Source: Pararobbsia alpina (GTDB lineage Bacteria > Pseudomonadota > Gammaproteobacteria > Burkholderiales > Burkholderiaceae). Taken from it: a DNA stretch of 38,508 nucleotides. Location of the stretch: NCBI RefSeq assembly GCF_902859895.1, contig NZ_CADIKM010000038.1, forward strand, positions 1 through 38,508. Direction: 5' to 3'. Both the position numbers and the translations under genes were made by a program. Numbering within the stretch: the stretch's first letter is position 1; each line of letters opens with the position of its first letter. Below, in pieces: positions 30,391 through 38,231 of the stretch. The notes under the pieces were generated by a model. The model worked only from the letters and a program-made list of their open reading frames with translations, had not been told where the DNA came from and ran no database searches.

Positions 30391-30690
30391 GAGCGCGGCC
30401 TGAAACTCGGTAAGTATTGGAGTTCGAATTGCCAGAAATGTCCGCTAAAAGGGGACTGCACGCCAGGTCCTCAACGTCGCGTGACACGCTGGGAACACTA
30501 AGCTGTTCTGGATGAGATGCAGGCGCGACTCGATCATGCACCTGAGATAATGCGCATCCGGCGCCAGACTGTCGAGCACCCGTTCGGCACGATCAAGGCG
30601 TGGATGGGCGCCACTCATTTCCTGACACGGACCATCGAGGGGGTGAGCACGGAAATGAGTTTGCACGAACGCTTGCAATCGGCAGCGGTT
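30391..30690 (+). pseudogene. IS1182-family transposase fragment with a nonsense codon
   Basis: The plus frame reads ERGLKLGKYWSSNCQKCPLK, GDCTPGPQRRVTRWEH, then TAA at 30499 where Glu is expected. It resumes with LDEMQARLDHAPEIMRIRRQ, TVEHPFGTIKAWMGATHFLT and STEMSLH. This is the C-terminal region of DDE transposases of the IS1182 type, including the zinc-binding CxxC...C block and the RRxxVEHPFGTIKxWMG motif. After MSLH the normal LAYNLKR ending is replaced, so the 3' end is lost as well. It lies between the convergent helicase and DUF262 operons and cannot be active. Confidence 0.8.
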
Positions 30691-30781
30691 TGCTGCCGTC
30701 CCGCAACCGTTCGCTCCGGCACTCGCTTTACGATTTTGACACAGTCTTATAGCCATCAGCGGCCCTTCAATACAGAAAACC

Positions 30782-30810
30782 GAGCGTCCGTTGCTGTCTA
30801 TTGGACGCTC
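30782..30810 (-). terminator. Hairpin between the convergent operons
   Basis: GAGCGTCC (30782-30789) and GGACGCTC (30803-30810) form a perfect 8-bp stem with a 13-nt loop. On the minus strand it is followed by GGTTTTCTGTATT, which fits a weak intrinsic terminator for the DUF262 operon, about 270 bp past its last stop. Confidence 0.5.
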
Positions 30811-31082
30811 CCGTGTACAGGATAGGAAAGACGAAAACGAGTTGGTATGACTAAACGCTGGTACAGGGGCCGTCAGGCGGTTCATTCTTTCGCAGGTGTC
30901 ACGGATCGTGGCGTTCGTGCGCGCCGCGCTTGAATATCTGTGACGGGGCGCGCCGGCATCCAGCCGGTGCGCAGAGTCCAGCTCAATGACCCAGCATCGA
31001 CGCCACAATGCCACATACGGCGGCGCCGATCAGAGGTGATCGCTTGAGACAGACCTGGGATGCCCGGTCTGTCAGCGGCACA

Positions 31083-33413
31083 TCAAAGGTTGCACTCTGC
31101 CATATGGTGCAGAAGTTGAGCGCCTTTCTCGACTCGATCTTCATTGTCGATGCCACCGGTTTGCGGTATCGCGTAGAGACGCGCAGCGGTACTCGTATCC
31201 ATGCCGAGCGACTTGCAGATGCCGTCCCAGGCTTCGCGATGCACTGCGGCGCTGGGCACGCCCGCGATTTCCCATCCCTCGGCAACACTACGGATCTCCA
31301 GGCCGCTATTGACGAGAACAAGGGCTCGTCGCGCCGTTTCGAATCCGGAGAAACTGTTCGGCCAACCCCCGTTGGCGATCCGGTTTCTCGCCAGGCCGCT
31401 CTTGGCAACGATCGCAAGCAGGTAGGGGTCGCGATAGTTGCTGCTCAGTCGCGCTTTGTTCAGCATGCAGGCCTGATACCCGCCCTTGGGGCTGAGGGTG
31501 TAGCGGCCCGACGCGCCCTCACGCATTGCCTCGTATTTGACGAAATAGTATCGCCAGTCTTTGGCAGTGTCGGTCGCGTCGAGGTAGGATTGGCGAATCG
31601 CTGCCGGCGTGAGCTGTTTCCCGACAATGTCATCCAGAAACGCAATCAAGGGGGGCAGGGCCGGGTGAATGCTTTCGCCTTTTTTGCCGCGGAAGAGTTC
31701 ACGCCACGGCTCGTCGTTTCGGGGTGCGCCGAAATCCGCCAGAGTATGGTTCGACCCACGCAGGTCCTTACGCGAGTAATCGCCTTTCGCGAGCAGTGCG
31801 GCGGTGACGTCCTTCCAGCTTTGCCCTTGAGCGGCCTTGTCGAATGTCAAGATAAACGCCTGGGCACGCGCGCTGAAATGAGCGGTGTCGAGATCGAAAA
31901 CGGTGAGGCCGCCGCGCAACAGATCGTGGTCCTCCAGCTTGTAAAGATCCGCTTTCAGTTCCGGCGCGGCGCGCAGCATGTCGGCCTTCGCGATCTCGTT
32001 CCTGACCTGAGCCTGATTGAACGTGACAACTTTCGCAAGGTCTCCATCACGGACAATCCCGACGATCTCTTCCAGCAAGCGCGGCATGCTGTTGCGCTCG
32101 CCGGTGCGAATCTCGTCCTTCGACGCTTCAATCAGGTTCCGGATCAGACGGAGCCGGTTGGGTTGCCCGCTTTCCGCTTCCCTGCGATGCACCAGTACAC
32201 CGTAAAAGAGGAGCGTATGAGCCAGAGTCCATCCACTGTTTCCGTAGTGCCGGCAGCAGGCGCCGAATAAGTCGACACCTTCTTTATCAATCGGATTGAA
32301 CAGAAGTAGCGCGCCGTCGCCGTTATTAGCAGTCGTGGCGCTGGCACGAAAGTACCTGGCGAACTCCGTCCGGATGTCCAGGTCTTTCCATGTGTCGAAA
32401 GCGTGGAAGAGAAAATCAATACTCTCGCTAGCGCGAGAAGCCTGCCCGCCATAGACCCGCTCCGCCAGATCATCGTCGCGCGTCCACGAGTTGAACTCGA
32501 TGCTGGCTCGCCACGCGTTGACTTCGGTAATAAAGCGGAAATAGCTCAGGAACTCGTTATCGATGAGATTGCCGGTGTCGCGATACGGCCAGAGAATGTC
32601 GGACCATACGGTATCGACCTTCTTGGTGAAATCATCGGCTATTTTCGGATCCTCTGCCTTCCTCAACAGTGCTTCGAAATGCGCCTTGAAGTTCTCGAAG
32701 TCGGTGAGCGATTTGCCACGCGAATTCATCTTAATGTACAGGCTGTCGGTCAGACCGTTTGCCTTTACCGGCAGCACGTGGAAGCGGATTGCCGGGTTCA
32801 GCGTGTTGGTGAGATTCTCCCATGCGGTATGAAAGTCGGAGAAGCCTGCATTCGCGAAGGTGGCGTCGAGCGTATCCAGCACGGTCAGCATGGACTGAAT
32901 GGTCGGATCGTGTCGCCACGTCGCAAGATAGCCAGGCTGGTCCGTGATCCATGCGGACAGGCGTCCGCCGAATTCCGGACGGCAGTTCGCGAGGAACGAG
33001 CAGAAGTCGCGTGCGCCGGGTCGCGTCGCATAGCTGAAGCGGGACCAGGGCTGCTGGGTGATGTCCACACCCGTTCGCCAGGCAAGATAACTCTGCAGAA
33101 GGAACAGCGTGGTCAATCGTTGCTGGCCGTCGAGAGGCGCGAATTTGCCCGACTCTTCCACGTCACCGAATACGAAATCGAGGTCCACGGGATCGCCTTC
33201 GGGCATCAACGCGTCGCATAACGTAACGACGAACTGTTCACGAATCCGTTTGACAGCTTGCGTGTTCCGGCCTTGTGCGTAATCGCGCTGAATGAGCGGA
33301 ATCTCGATCTCGGTTATCACGAGGTTGCAGATTTCCCGTCCAAAGAGCGTGGCGAAGCTGACGAGCGACGCCGGCACCGACGGCACTGAAGACTGAGATA
33401 GGGGAGCATTCAT
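31083..33413 (-). CDS. DUF262-family restriction-like protein 2
   Basis: The start at 33413 (MNAPLSQSSVPSVPASLVSF) avoids a long overlap with the upstream DUF262 gene that the first in-frame Met would need; 776 aa. DUF262 motifs are clear: IPLIQRDYAQGR (38-49), the nucleotide-site DGQQRLTTLFLL (95-106) and YIKMNSRGKSLTDFE (226-240). The C-terminal half is long and helical, ending in a region (WRYYFVKYEAMREGASGRY) often seen in this subgroup; an obvious DUF1524 His-Me nuclease motif is not seen. DUF262 proteins use NTP hydrolysis to restrict modified phage DNA in GmrSD-type systems. It follows the first DUF262 gene after 25 bp, so the two form an operon facing the dynamin operon. Confidence 0.8.
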   Translation of the reverse strand: MNAPLSQSSVPSVPASLVSFATLFGREICNLVITEIEIPLIQRDYAQGRNTQAVKRIREQFVVTLCDALMPEGDPVDLDFVFGDVEESGKFAPLDGQQRLTTLFLLQSYLAWRTGVDITQQPWSRFSYATRPGARDFCSFLANCRPEFGGRLSAWITDQPGYLATWRHDPTIQSMLTVLDTLDATFANAGFSDFHTAWENLTNTLNPAIRFHVLPVKANGLTDSLYIKMNSRGKSLTDFENFKAHFEALLRKAEDPKIADDFTKKVDTVWSDILWPYRDTGNLIDNEFLSYFRFITEVNAWRASIEFNSWTRDDDLAERVYGGQASRASESIDFLFHAFDTWKDLDIRTEFARYFRASATTANNGDGALLLFNPIDKEGVDLFGACCRHYGNSGWTLAHTLLFYGVLVHRREAESGQPNRLRLIRNLIEASKDEIRTGERNSMPRLLEEIVGIVRDGDLAKVVTFNQAQVRNEIAKADMLRAAPELKADLYKLEDHDLLRGGLTVFDLDTAHFSARAQAFILTFDKAAQGQSWKDVTAALLAKGDYSRKDLRGSNHTLADFGAPRNDEPWRELFRGKKGESIHPALPPLIAFLDDIVGKQLTPAAIRQSYLDATDTAKDWRYYFVKYEAMREGASGRYTLSPKGGYQACMLNKARLSSNYRDPYLLAIVAKSGLARNRIANGGWPNSFSGFETARRALVLVNSGLEIRSVAEGWEIAGVPSAAVHREAWDGICKSLGMDTSTAARLYAIPQTGGIDNEDRVEKGAQLLHHMAECNL

Positions 33414-33438
33414 GGAGAAGAAAGTTATTCCACGGTAA

Positions 33439-35199
33439 TTAGCTAAGGTACGGTTTGAGCAGGTCGCGAATCGCGTCGAGATAACTCGTCTTGTCCTGTT
33501 CACTCCAGAAATGCGGTTGCTGCGCATCGGCGGCCGCGTAGTACTTCAGGAACACGTTCCGCGTGCACGGCGGCACGTACTTCCCCGCGCGATCCAGTTC
33601 CAGGATCATCTGGCGCTTCACTTCGAAAACCGAGCTGTTCAGGCGGCTGTTGTCGCTGCTGGACAGCAGTGCGAGGTTACGAATGGAATGATCCGCCAGC
33701 GTGTCGGTGTTCAGCAGTTGCAGTATCCGCATGCTCAACGCGTTGAACCGTTCGCCGGTGAACCCGCCAGACCTGCCGCTATCTATTTCATTGATGGCGG
33801 CCTGAATGTCCGCTTTCAATCGCGCGTGACTTTCGTTGTGCGTGCCGAATGCCTCGATCGCGCGTTCGTGCGTGCTGAGCCATGTCCGCCACTGGTCCGC
33901 CTTGTTGAGTGCGTCCGCATTCTGCGCGTGAATATGTTCGAGCGACCAGTTCTGTCCAACGTGATGGATGAACGGAAAGCGCAGTCCGGCGCGGCTGCAC
34001 GTTTCGACATTCATTAAAAGTAGCAAATCGAGAAGTTTCGGATAGCCGCGCTTTTTCTCTTCGTAGTCGAGATCTTCGAAATCGTCATCCCCGATGCCCA
34101 GGTAATTCGTGATACTGAGCGTCAGGTATTGCTCGAACTCACTCTTTCGTTTGCCTTTTGCAGCGGTGACGACATGGCCGATTTTCGCGCCCGTGGCGAC
34201 GAGGTAGCCAATCCGGTTGTACGCGCCCGGGACGTCGTGCCAACCGAGAATCTGCGCATGCAGCGCGACGACTTCTTTCCAGAAGCCCGAGAAGTCTTTC
34301 TCAATGAGTCCCTGCAACGCGTCGAAGGTGTGATGACGCTGACCTGCGTCGTTGTCGCGAGGCTGCTGGTCAGCCAGCGTGTCGAGAAGCAGGCTGATGC
34401 GCGTGGGGTACCGTTCGTCGTCTGCGCCCGATTGCAGGCCGGCAATGAACGACCAGATGTCCGAGTGATGCAGATCGCGCTCGATGCCGTCCCACTGCGC
34501 CGCGATTTCGTGTGCGCGATCGGGCGACACGCTGCGTGCCTTGGAGAGAAGCGCGGCTTTGACGAGTTCCGCATCGGTTAACGGGATACGACCTACATTG
34601 AGCCGGGTGAAAAGAGGAATGGCCTTGACGTCGAACGGCGCCTCATACCAGATCACGCGCACTGATTCGAACAGGTAGGAATGAATCTTTCCCGCCGCAT
34701 GGTTGCGCGCATAGATGTCGCCACTACGTTTGAACCATGTGTCGATAGCCTGATACGCCTGGTAGAGGTGAAAGTAGTCGATGTTCGTCCCGTGGATCGC
34801 TTCGTCGAGCGTTTTAAGGTATTCCTGGCTACCTGCGCGAGTTTGATAGAAGATCGAGTAAGGGGCGCCGAAACCCTGCTTCGCATCCTTCTCCATGTAG
34901 CGGAAGATTAGGTAAAGCGTGGTCAGCCGCTGCTGGCCGTCAATCAGCTCCCATTCCTGCTTCTCGGGCTGTTCCGCATCGCGGTGCAACTTCACGACGA
35001 TCGGCTGCAAGCTGTAGCCCTTGCCCCCGCTGTCCCGGATGTCGTCGAGCAGGCGCATGACGTCCGATGGATCCCACCGGTAACCGCGCTGATAGCTCGG
35101 CACGAAGAAATGCCCGCGTATGTCGCCTACCGTCTTGTGTTTCAGTGCGTACGATTGACCGCTGCTTACCGGCGCGGTCGTCGAAGAGAGTGCTGTCAT
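33439..35199 (-). CDS. DUF262-DUF1524 (GmrSD-like) restriction protein 1
   Basis: Starting at Met 35199, with GGAAG upstream, this is 586 aa; 35241 is a possible earlier start. The N-terminal DUF262 domain carries VPSYQRGYRWDPSDV (about 33-47), IDGQQRLTTLYLIF (86-99) and TRLNVGRIPLTDAELVK. The C-terminal DUF1524 domain has WSLEHIHAQNADALN with His422/His424 and the distal IRNLALLSSSDNSRLN, matching the His-Me finger nuclease. This is the fused GmrS-GmrD arrangement of type IV restriction enzymes, which cleave DNA carrying modified bases. Two different DUF262 proteins in tandem suggest a heteromeric system or layered specificity. An inverted repeat and a decayed gene lie upstream. Confidence 0.88.
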   Translation of the reverse strand: MTALSSTTAPVSSGQSYALKHKTVGDIRGHFFVPSYQRGYRWDPSDVMRLLDDIRDSGGKGYSLQPIVVKLHRDAEQPEKQEWELIDGQQRLTTLYLIFRYMEKDAKQGFGAPYSIFYQTRAGSQEYLKTLDEAIHGTNIDYFHLYQAYQAIDTWFKRSGDIYARNHAAGKIHSYLFESVRVIWYEAPFDVKAIPLFTRLNVGRIPLTDAELVKAALLSKARSVSPDRAHEIAAQWDGIERDLHHSDIWSFIAGLQSGADDERYPTRISLLLDTLADQQPRDNDAGQRHHTFDALQGLIEKDFSGFWKEVVALHAQILGWHDVPGAYNRIGYLVATGAKIGHVVTAAKGKRKSEFEQYLTLSITNYLGIGDDDFEDLDYEEKKRGYPKLLDLLLLMNVETCSRAGLRFPFIHHVGQNWSLEHIHAQNADALNKADQWRTWLSTHERAIEAFGTHNESHARLKADIQAAINEIDSGRSGGFTGERFNALSMRILQLLNTDTLADHSIRNLALLSSSDNSRLNSSVFEVKRQMILELDRAGKYVPPCTRNVFLKYYAAADAQQPHFWSEQDKTSYLDAIRDLLKPYLS

Positions 35200-35221
35200 C
35201 CGTTTCTTCCACCCGTTATTT

Positions 35222-35515
35222 TCATAGATTCGTTTCGACATGCCGTGGGCAACCGTACCGGGTTGCCGCTAGCTCGACATGGAATCTGACTGCATTCGCA
35301 AAGCTTTCGTTGACATTCAGGTCCGGCACGATCACCCGGCCGTTCGCGATGACGTGTTTGAACAGGCGTTCATCCTACACGACGGATTTGTCCGGAAACT
35401 CGCCGAACGCATCGTTGCTGAACACAAACGCGTCGGCATCGGCGGCTGGAGGCTCGTCTCCAATCGACCTGGCAGGTTGGTATTCCCATGAACTGAGATC
35501 CGGCGCTGAGGTTAC
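35222..35515 (-). pseudogene. Degraded gene upstream of the DUF262 pair
   Basis: A minus-strand frame reads SAPDLSSWEYQPARSIGDEP, ADADAFVFSNDAFGEFPDKS and then a TAG at 35375-35377. It continues DERLFKHVIANGRVIVPDLN, VNESFANAVRFHVELAATR, ending at TGA 35222 just before the DUF262 start. The composition is good for coding DNA on both sides of the stop and there is no start codon with a ribosome-binding site. I do not recognise the family. It is probably a truncated former first gene or neighbour of the restriction operon. Confidence 0.4.
35248..35267. promoter_or_regulatory. Inverted repeat before the DUF262 operon
   Basis: GGCAACC-GTACCG-GGTTGCC is a perfect 7-bp inverted repeat with a 6-bp spacer, about 50-70 bp upstream of the DUF262 start. 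It could be an operator for the operon or the remains of a terminator of the decayed gene. Confidence 0.4.
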
Positions 35516-36042
35516 CGCACCACTCGTGGGCTACCCATATGTCGAAAGAAATCGAAGGGTCATCGCAACGCTACTCAGCGAGGCGAAGTTTGACGTTGGC
35601 GGAGAAGACCGCTGGGAACTAGGGTGGCTGCGTCCTGGCGGATCTCGATGGGGGCGACCGAAGCTTCCGTCCACATTAGAGTCGCTTCGCTCGACAGTGC
35701 GGGCACGTACCAAGGGTGGCACGCTGTCCACCGCTCTGGTGTCTCCCGCAGCGATTAGCGCCAGGGAGCCCCTAACTTCCAGCGAGTCTTTGATCGCGGT
35801 CTTTATGCTCCTGTGGGAATGGCCCCGCTTGCGCTCGAAATTCTGATCATCGCGGAGGCGGCAGTTGTGTGCGGTCAACAGTTTCTGGACAAGAAATCCC
35901 ATGCGTGGCTTGTTCCTGCGGGGTGACGTGCGATGAGTCCGCAGTCTATTGGCCGTGCCGGACAGCTTCTGCCCGATGATGCGCGCCAATATCTAGGCAG
36001 ACGGTTAAACGACTCCCTCAAATAAATATTTCGCACGTAGCA
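35516..36042. other. 527-bp region without a supported gene
   Basis: Both strands have long open frames, but their products are Arg/Ser-rich and lack starts. The right end (36005-36040) is AT-rich (AAATAAATATTTCG) and may be the promoter of the WYL regulator gene. Confidence 0.4.
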
Positions 36043-36099
36043 CTCAAGAGAAAGGAAAAACGGCCGTTAGATTAACGATAAGCTCTTGAGCCGTTTTCC
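36043..36099 (+). promoter_or_regulatory. Interleaved inverted repeats in the leader of the WYL regulator
   Basis: Four arms occur in the order A-B-A'-B': CTCAAGAG (36043-36050), AAAACGGC (36057-36064), CTCTTGAG (36083-36090) and GCCGTTTT (36090-36097). A pairs with A' and B with B', so the RNA could form a pseudoknot or two exclusive hairpins. A third palindrome, CGTTA-GAT-TAACG (36065-36077), lies inside. The B/B' stem with A- and T-tracts also resembles a bidirectional terminator. On DNA the palindromes could be operators for the downstream regulator, which starts 20 bp later. Confidence 0.55.
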
Positions 36100-36116
36100 A
36101 CGATTCCATTCCCAAT

Positions 36117-37133
36117 ATGCCGGATCGAGAAATCTTGCAGGTTCTGCCCAATGTTGGCAGAGATGAAGAACCGCTTTCCACTCCGGATGTGCATCGCAGG
36201 CTCAGCGTCATGCTGCTAGACCCACCGGTCGTGAAGACGGTGCAGCGCTGGCTCGAAGATATGCTCGGAAGAGGGCTTGTCGCAGTGGAGCAGCGCGGGC
36301 GGGCCAAATATTGGTGCAAGGTTGCGGGCGCGAGCGGCCTTGCCGCGAAGGCAGCCGGCATGATGACGCACGACGAGGCGCTGGCCCTCCAGACGCTGCG
36401 TCGTTTTTCGACTTGGCGGATTCCGACGCTGGTGGCCGAAACGCTGGCACCGCTGTTCGATGTGGCGGGCAAGAGGCTGGCGGCTGTCAACAGTGAGCAT
36501 GAGCGGCGCTACCGCAAATGGATCGACAAGATCGAAATCGAGACGGGCAGCTTCACGCTGGAATACCCTGAGGTCGATCCCGGCATCTTCGCCGTAGTTT
36601 CGCAGGCGCTCTTTTACGAGCAGCAACTTGAAATCGTTTACCAGTCACGCACGAAGATCGATAACGCCGATGCGAAGATTGTCCACCCGCTCGGGCTGGT
36701 CGAAGTTGGCGGGCTGGTTTATCTCGTGGCGGCGATGCCGCGTCATTCGAATCCGGCGATGTACCGGCTCGATCGTCTCGCACGCGCGACCATGTTGCCC
36801 GAGTCGTTTGCCTATCCGCGTGGGTTCAGGCTCTCGGAGTACGTGCGGGAGCAGCGTCAGTTCGACTTCATGGTCGAGGGCGAGATCGGCCTGAGGCTGC
36901 GGTTCAGGAACGGTGCAGGCCATCACCTGCTGGAAGCGCCGCTGTCTGCGGATCAGCAGGTCAGCCAGAGCGGCGACACGCTTGAGGTGCGTGGCACGGT
37001 GCTGTTGAGCCAGCGGCTACGGTGGTGGCTGCGGGCGTTCGGGCCGAACGTCGAGGTGCTGGCGCCGGAAGGCCTGCGCTCGGAGCTGGCAGCGGAAGCC
37101 AGGGCATTGGCTGGGATTTACGAATGCGAGTGA
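36117..37133 (+). CDS. WYL-domain transcriptional regulator
   Basis: The 338-aa protein has an N-terminal winged helix (about 1-65, e.g. STPDVHRRLSV and LEDMLGRGLVAVEQRGRAKY). A helical linker follows, then a WYL domain at about 150-230 (LEIVYQSRTKID, IVHPLGLVEVGGLVYLVAAM, MYRLDRLARA) and a C-terminal WCX extension (LRLRFRNGAGHHLL, VLLSQRLRWWLRAFG). In this copy the WYL triplet reads Val-Tyr-Leu. Relatives of this layout (BrxR, CapW) repress defence operons and release DNA when a ligand or damaged nucleic acid binds the WYL domain. Its position beside the DUF262 and dynamin operons makes it a candidate regulator of either, but that is inference. Self-regulation through the leader palindromes is likely. 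Confidence 0.85.
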   Translation: MPDREILQVLPNVGRDEEPLSTPDVHRRLSVMLLDPPVVKTVQRWLEDMLGRGLVAVEQRGRAKYWCKVAGASGLAAKAAGMMTHDEALALQTLRRFSTWRIPTLVAETLAPLFDVAGKRLAAVNSEHERRYRKWIDKIEIETGSFTLEYPEVDPGIFAVVSQALFYEQQLEIVYQSRTKIDNADAKIVHPLGLVEVGGLVYLVAAMPRHSNPAMYRLDRLARATMLPESFAYPRGFRLSEYVREQRQFDFMVEGEIGLRLRFRNGAGHHLLEAPLSADQQVSQSGDTLEVRGTVLLSQRLRWWLRAFGPNVEVLAPEGLRSELAAEARALAGIYECE

Positions 37134-37310
37134 GATCGTGAGAAGCGCTGTGCCTTTTCATGACCTGATTGTGGAGTATGCTGCAACGAGGTTGCGCTAT
37201 TCGATCGGTGTCTGATGAGAGTGTTCGGACATGATTTGTCTGAAGGGGGGGCTATCTTGATATGGCGGCATGTCGATGCCGTCCTATTTCACCCTCTGAC
37301 AGGAGAAACC

Positions 37311-37439
37311 ATGTTCACGAATTGCAATTCCTCTCCCCTGCAACATCTGGCCGCGTTTGCGATTGTGTTTGTTGCCGCTGTGGTGGGGACTGCGGCAGTT
37401 GGAGCATATGTGGATTCGGTAAAGGCCGATGCGCAATAA
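37311..37439 (+). CDS. 42-aa single-TM peptide (copy C of a family)
   Basis: AGGAGAAACC directly precedes ATG 37311. The product starts MFTNCNSSPLQHLAAFAIVF and continues as one membrane helix with a short acidic-basic tail (YVDSVKADAQ). It shares SPLxxLAAFAIxF with the ORF at 19119 and its exact length with the ORF at 12951. The last codons overlap the start of the next gene (ATGCGCAATAAG), so the two are translationally coupled, as at the 12823-12951 locus. Function unknown; the conserved helix suggests a membrane partner for the zinc-ribbon protein. Confidence 0.65.
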   Translation: MFTNCNSSPLQHLAAFAIVFVAAVVGTAAVGAYVDSVKADAQ

Positions 37440-37686
37440 GGATAAAGACCTGTGTGGGATGGATGGTGGGTTTGAACATATGCCAGTAAGCCTAGCGCCC
37501 TTTACGTTGAAATGTAGTCAATGCGGTTGGAAACATACGTTTGCCCCGCGTAGCGATGTCCTGATGCCGAACATGGATAGCCGTTCGCATTGCCCACGGT
37601 GTGGTGAGTATGCGTTAGTTCGGTCACAGCCGAATTTGATCGAGCGGGTTTCCGGTCGATTTAGGCAGGTTTGGCCGCGCATGTGA
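37429..37686 (+). CDS. Small zinc-ribbon protein paired with the membrane peptide
   Basis: The 85-aa frame begins inside the preceding ORF (ATG 37429); Met18 at 37480, with GGTGGG 9 nt upstream, is a reasonable alternative and gives a product starting MPVSLAPFTLKCSQC. Two knuckles, CSQC (Cys29/Cys32) and CPRC (Cys55/Cys58), form a single zinc ribbon around KHTFAPRSDVLMP. The C-terminal tail is basic (ERVSGRFRQVW). It could bind nucleic acid or protein. The partner membrane peptide is encoded just upstream with overlap, repeating the arrangement at 12381-12951, where the zinc-ribbon protein carries a glycine zipper between its knuckles. Confidence 0.65.
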   Translation: MRNKDKDLCGMDGGFEHMPVSLAPFTLKCSQCGWKHTFAPRSDVLMPNMDSRSHCPRCGEYALVRSQPNLIERVSGRFRQVWPRM

Positions 37687-37913
37687 TTGAAGCACGACGC
37701 TCATGAGGGTAGTCTGCCAGACGGTAAGCGATGTAAGGACTGCCTAGGTACGCGACATGGAACCCAGACTATGAGCTGGGAAAGAACCAGATCGAGGGAC
37801 AACTTGGCGTCGCCTATAAGAAAGAAAATTAACGATGTCAAAAACAATTAGTGAAGTGATGTGAGAAGTTGACCCGCCTCAACGGACACCTATCCTTTTG
37901 ACCAGGAGGTGCC

Positions 37914-38231
37914 GTGATGAGGAAGCATCGCACACCGTACCCGGCGGAGTTCCGGGCCCACATGGTCGAACTGGTGAAGGCCGGGCGAACGCCTGAGGAA
38001 CTTGCGCGCGAGTTCGAGCCGACCGCGCAGACGATCATCAACTGGGTTGCGCAGGCCGATCGTGATGCTGGCGTGCGCCACGACGGGCTGACCACGGCTG
38101 AGCGGCAGGAGCTCACGCGGCTGCGCCGCAAGGTACGCCAGCTTGAGATGGAGCGTGACATCCTCTCTCACGCGGCTGCCTGGTTCGCCCGCGAGACCGG
38201 GGCCGTACCACCGAAGGGTACCGATTCATGA
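37914..38231 (+). CDS. IS3-family transposase OrfA
   Basis: AGGAGG at 37903-37908 serves either GTG 37914 or ATG 37917. The ~105-aa product has the IS3 OrfA helix-turn-helix (YPAEFRAHMVELVKAGRTPE, then LAREFEPTAQTIINWVAQAD) and the leucine-zipper region (LTRLRRKVRQLEMERDIL) ending near AAAWFARETG. It binds the element's ends and regulates transposition. OrfB starts at an ATG overlapping the stop, in the frame used for programmed frameshifting to OrfAB. Nothing is degraded in this part, so the element may be active if its right end is whole. Confidence 0.85.
   Translation: MMRKHRTPYPAEFRAHMVELVKAGRTPEELAREFEPTAQTIINWVAQADRDAGVRHDGLTTAERQELTRLRRKVRQLEMERDILSHAAAWFARETGAVPPKGTDS

Noticed and set aside
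30421-30440. Possible tRNA T-loop-like string (GTTCGAATTGCC)
   Set aside because: No cloverleaf around it; it encodes part of the IS1182 transposase fragment.
31008-32270. 420-aa plus-strand ORF opposite the second DUF262 gene
   Set aside because: Shadow frame; the minus strand carries the DUF262 motifs.
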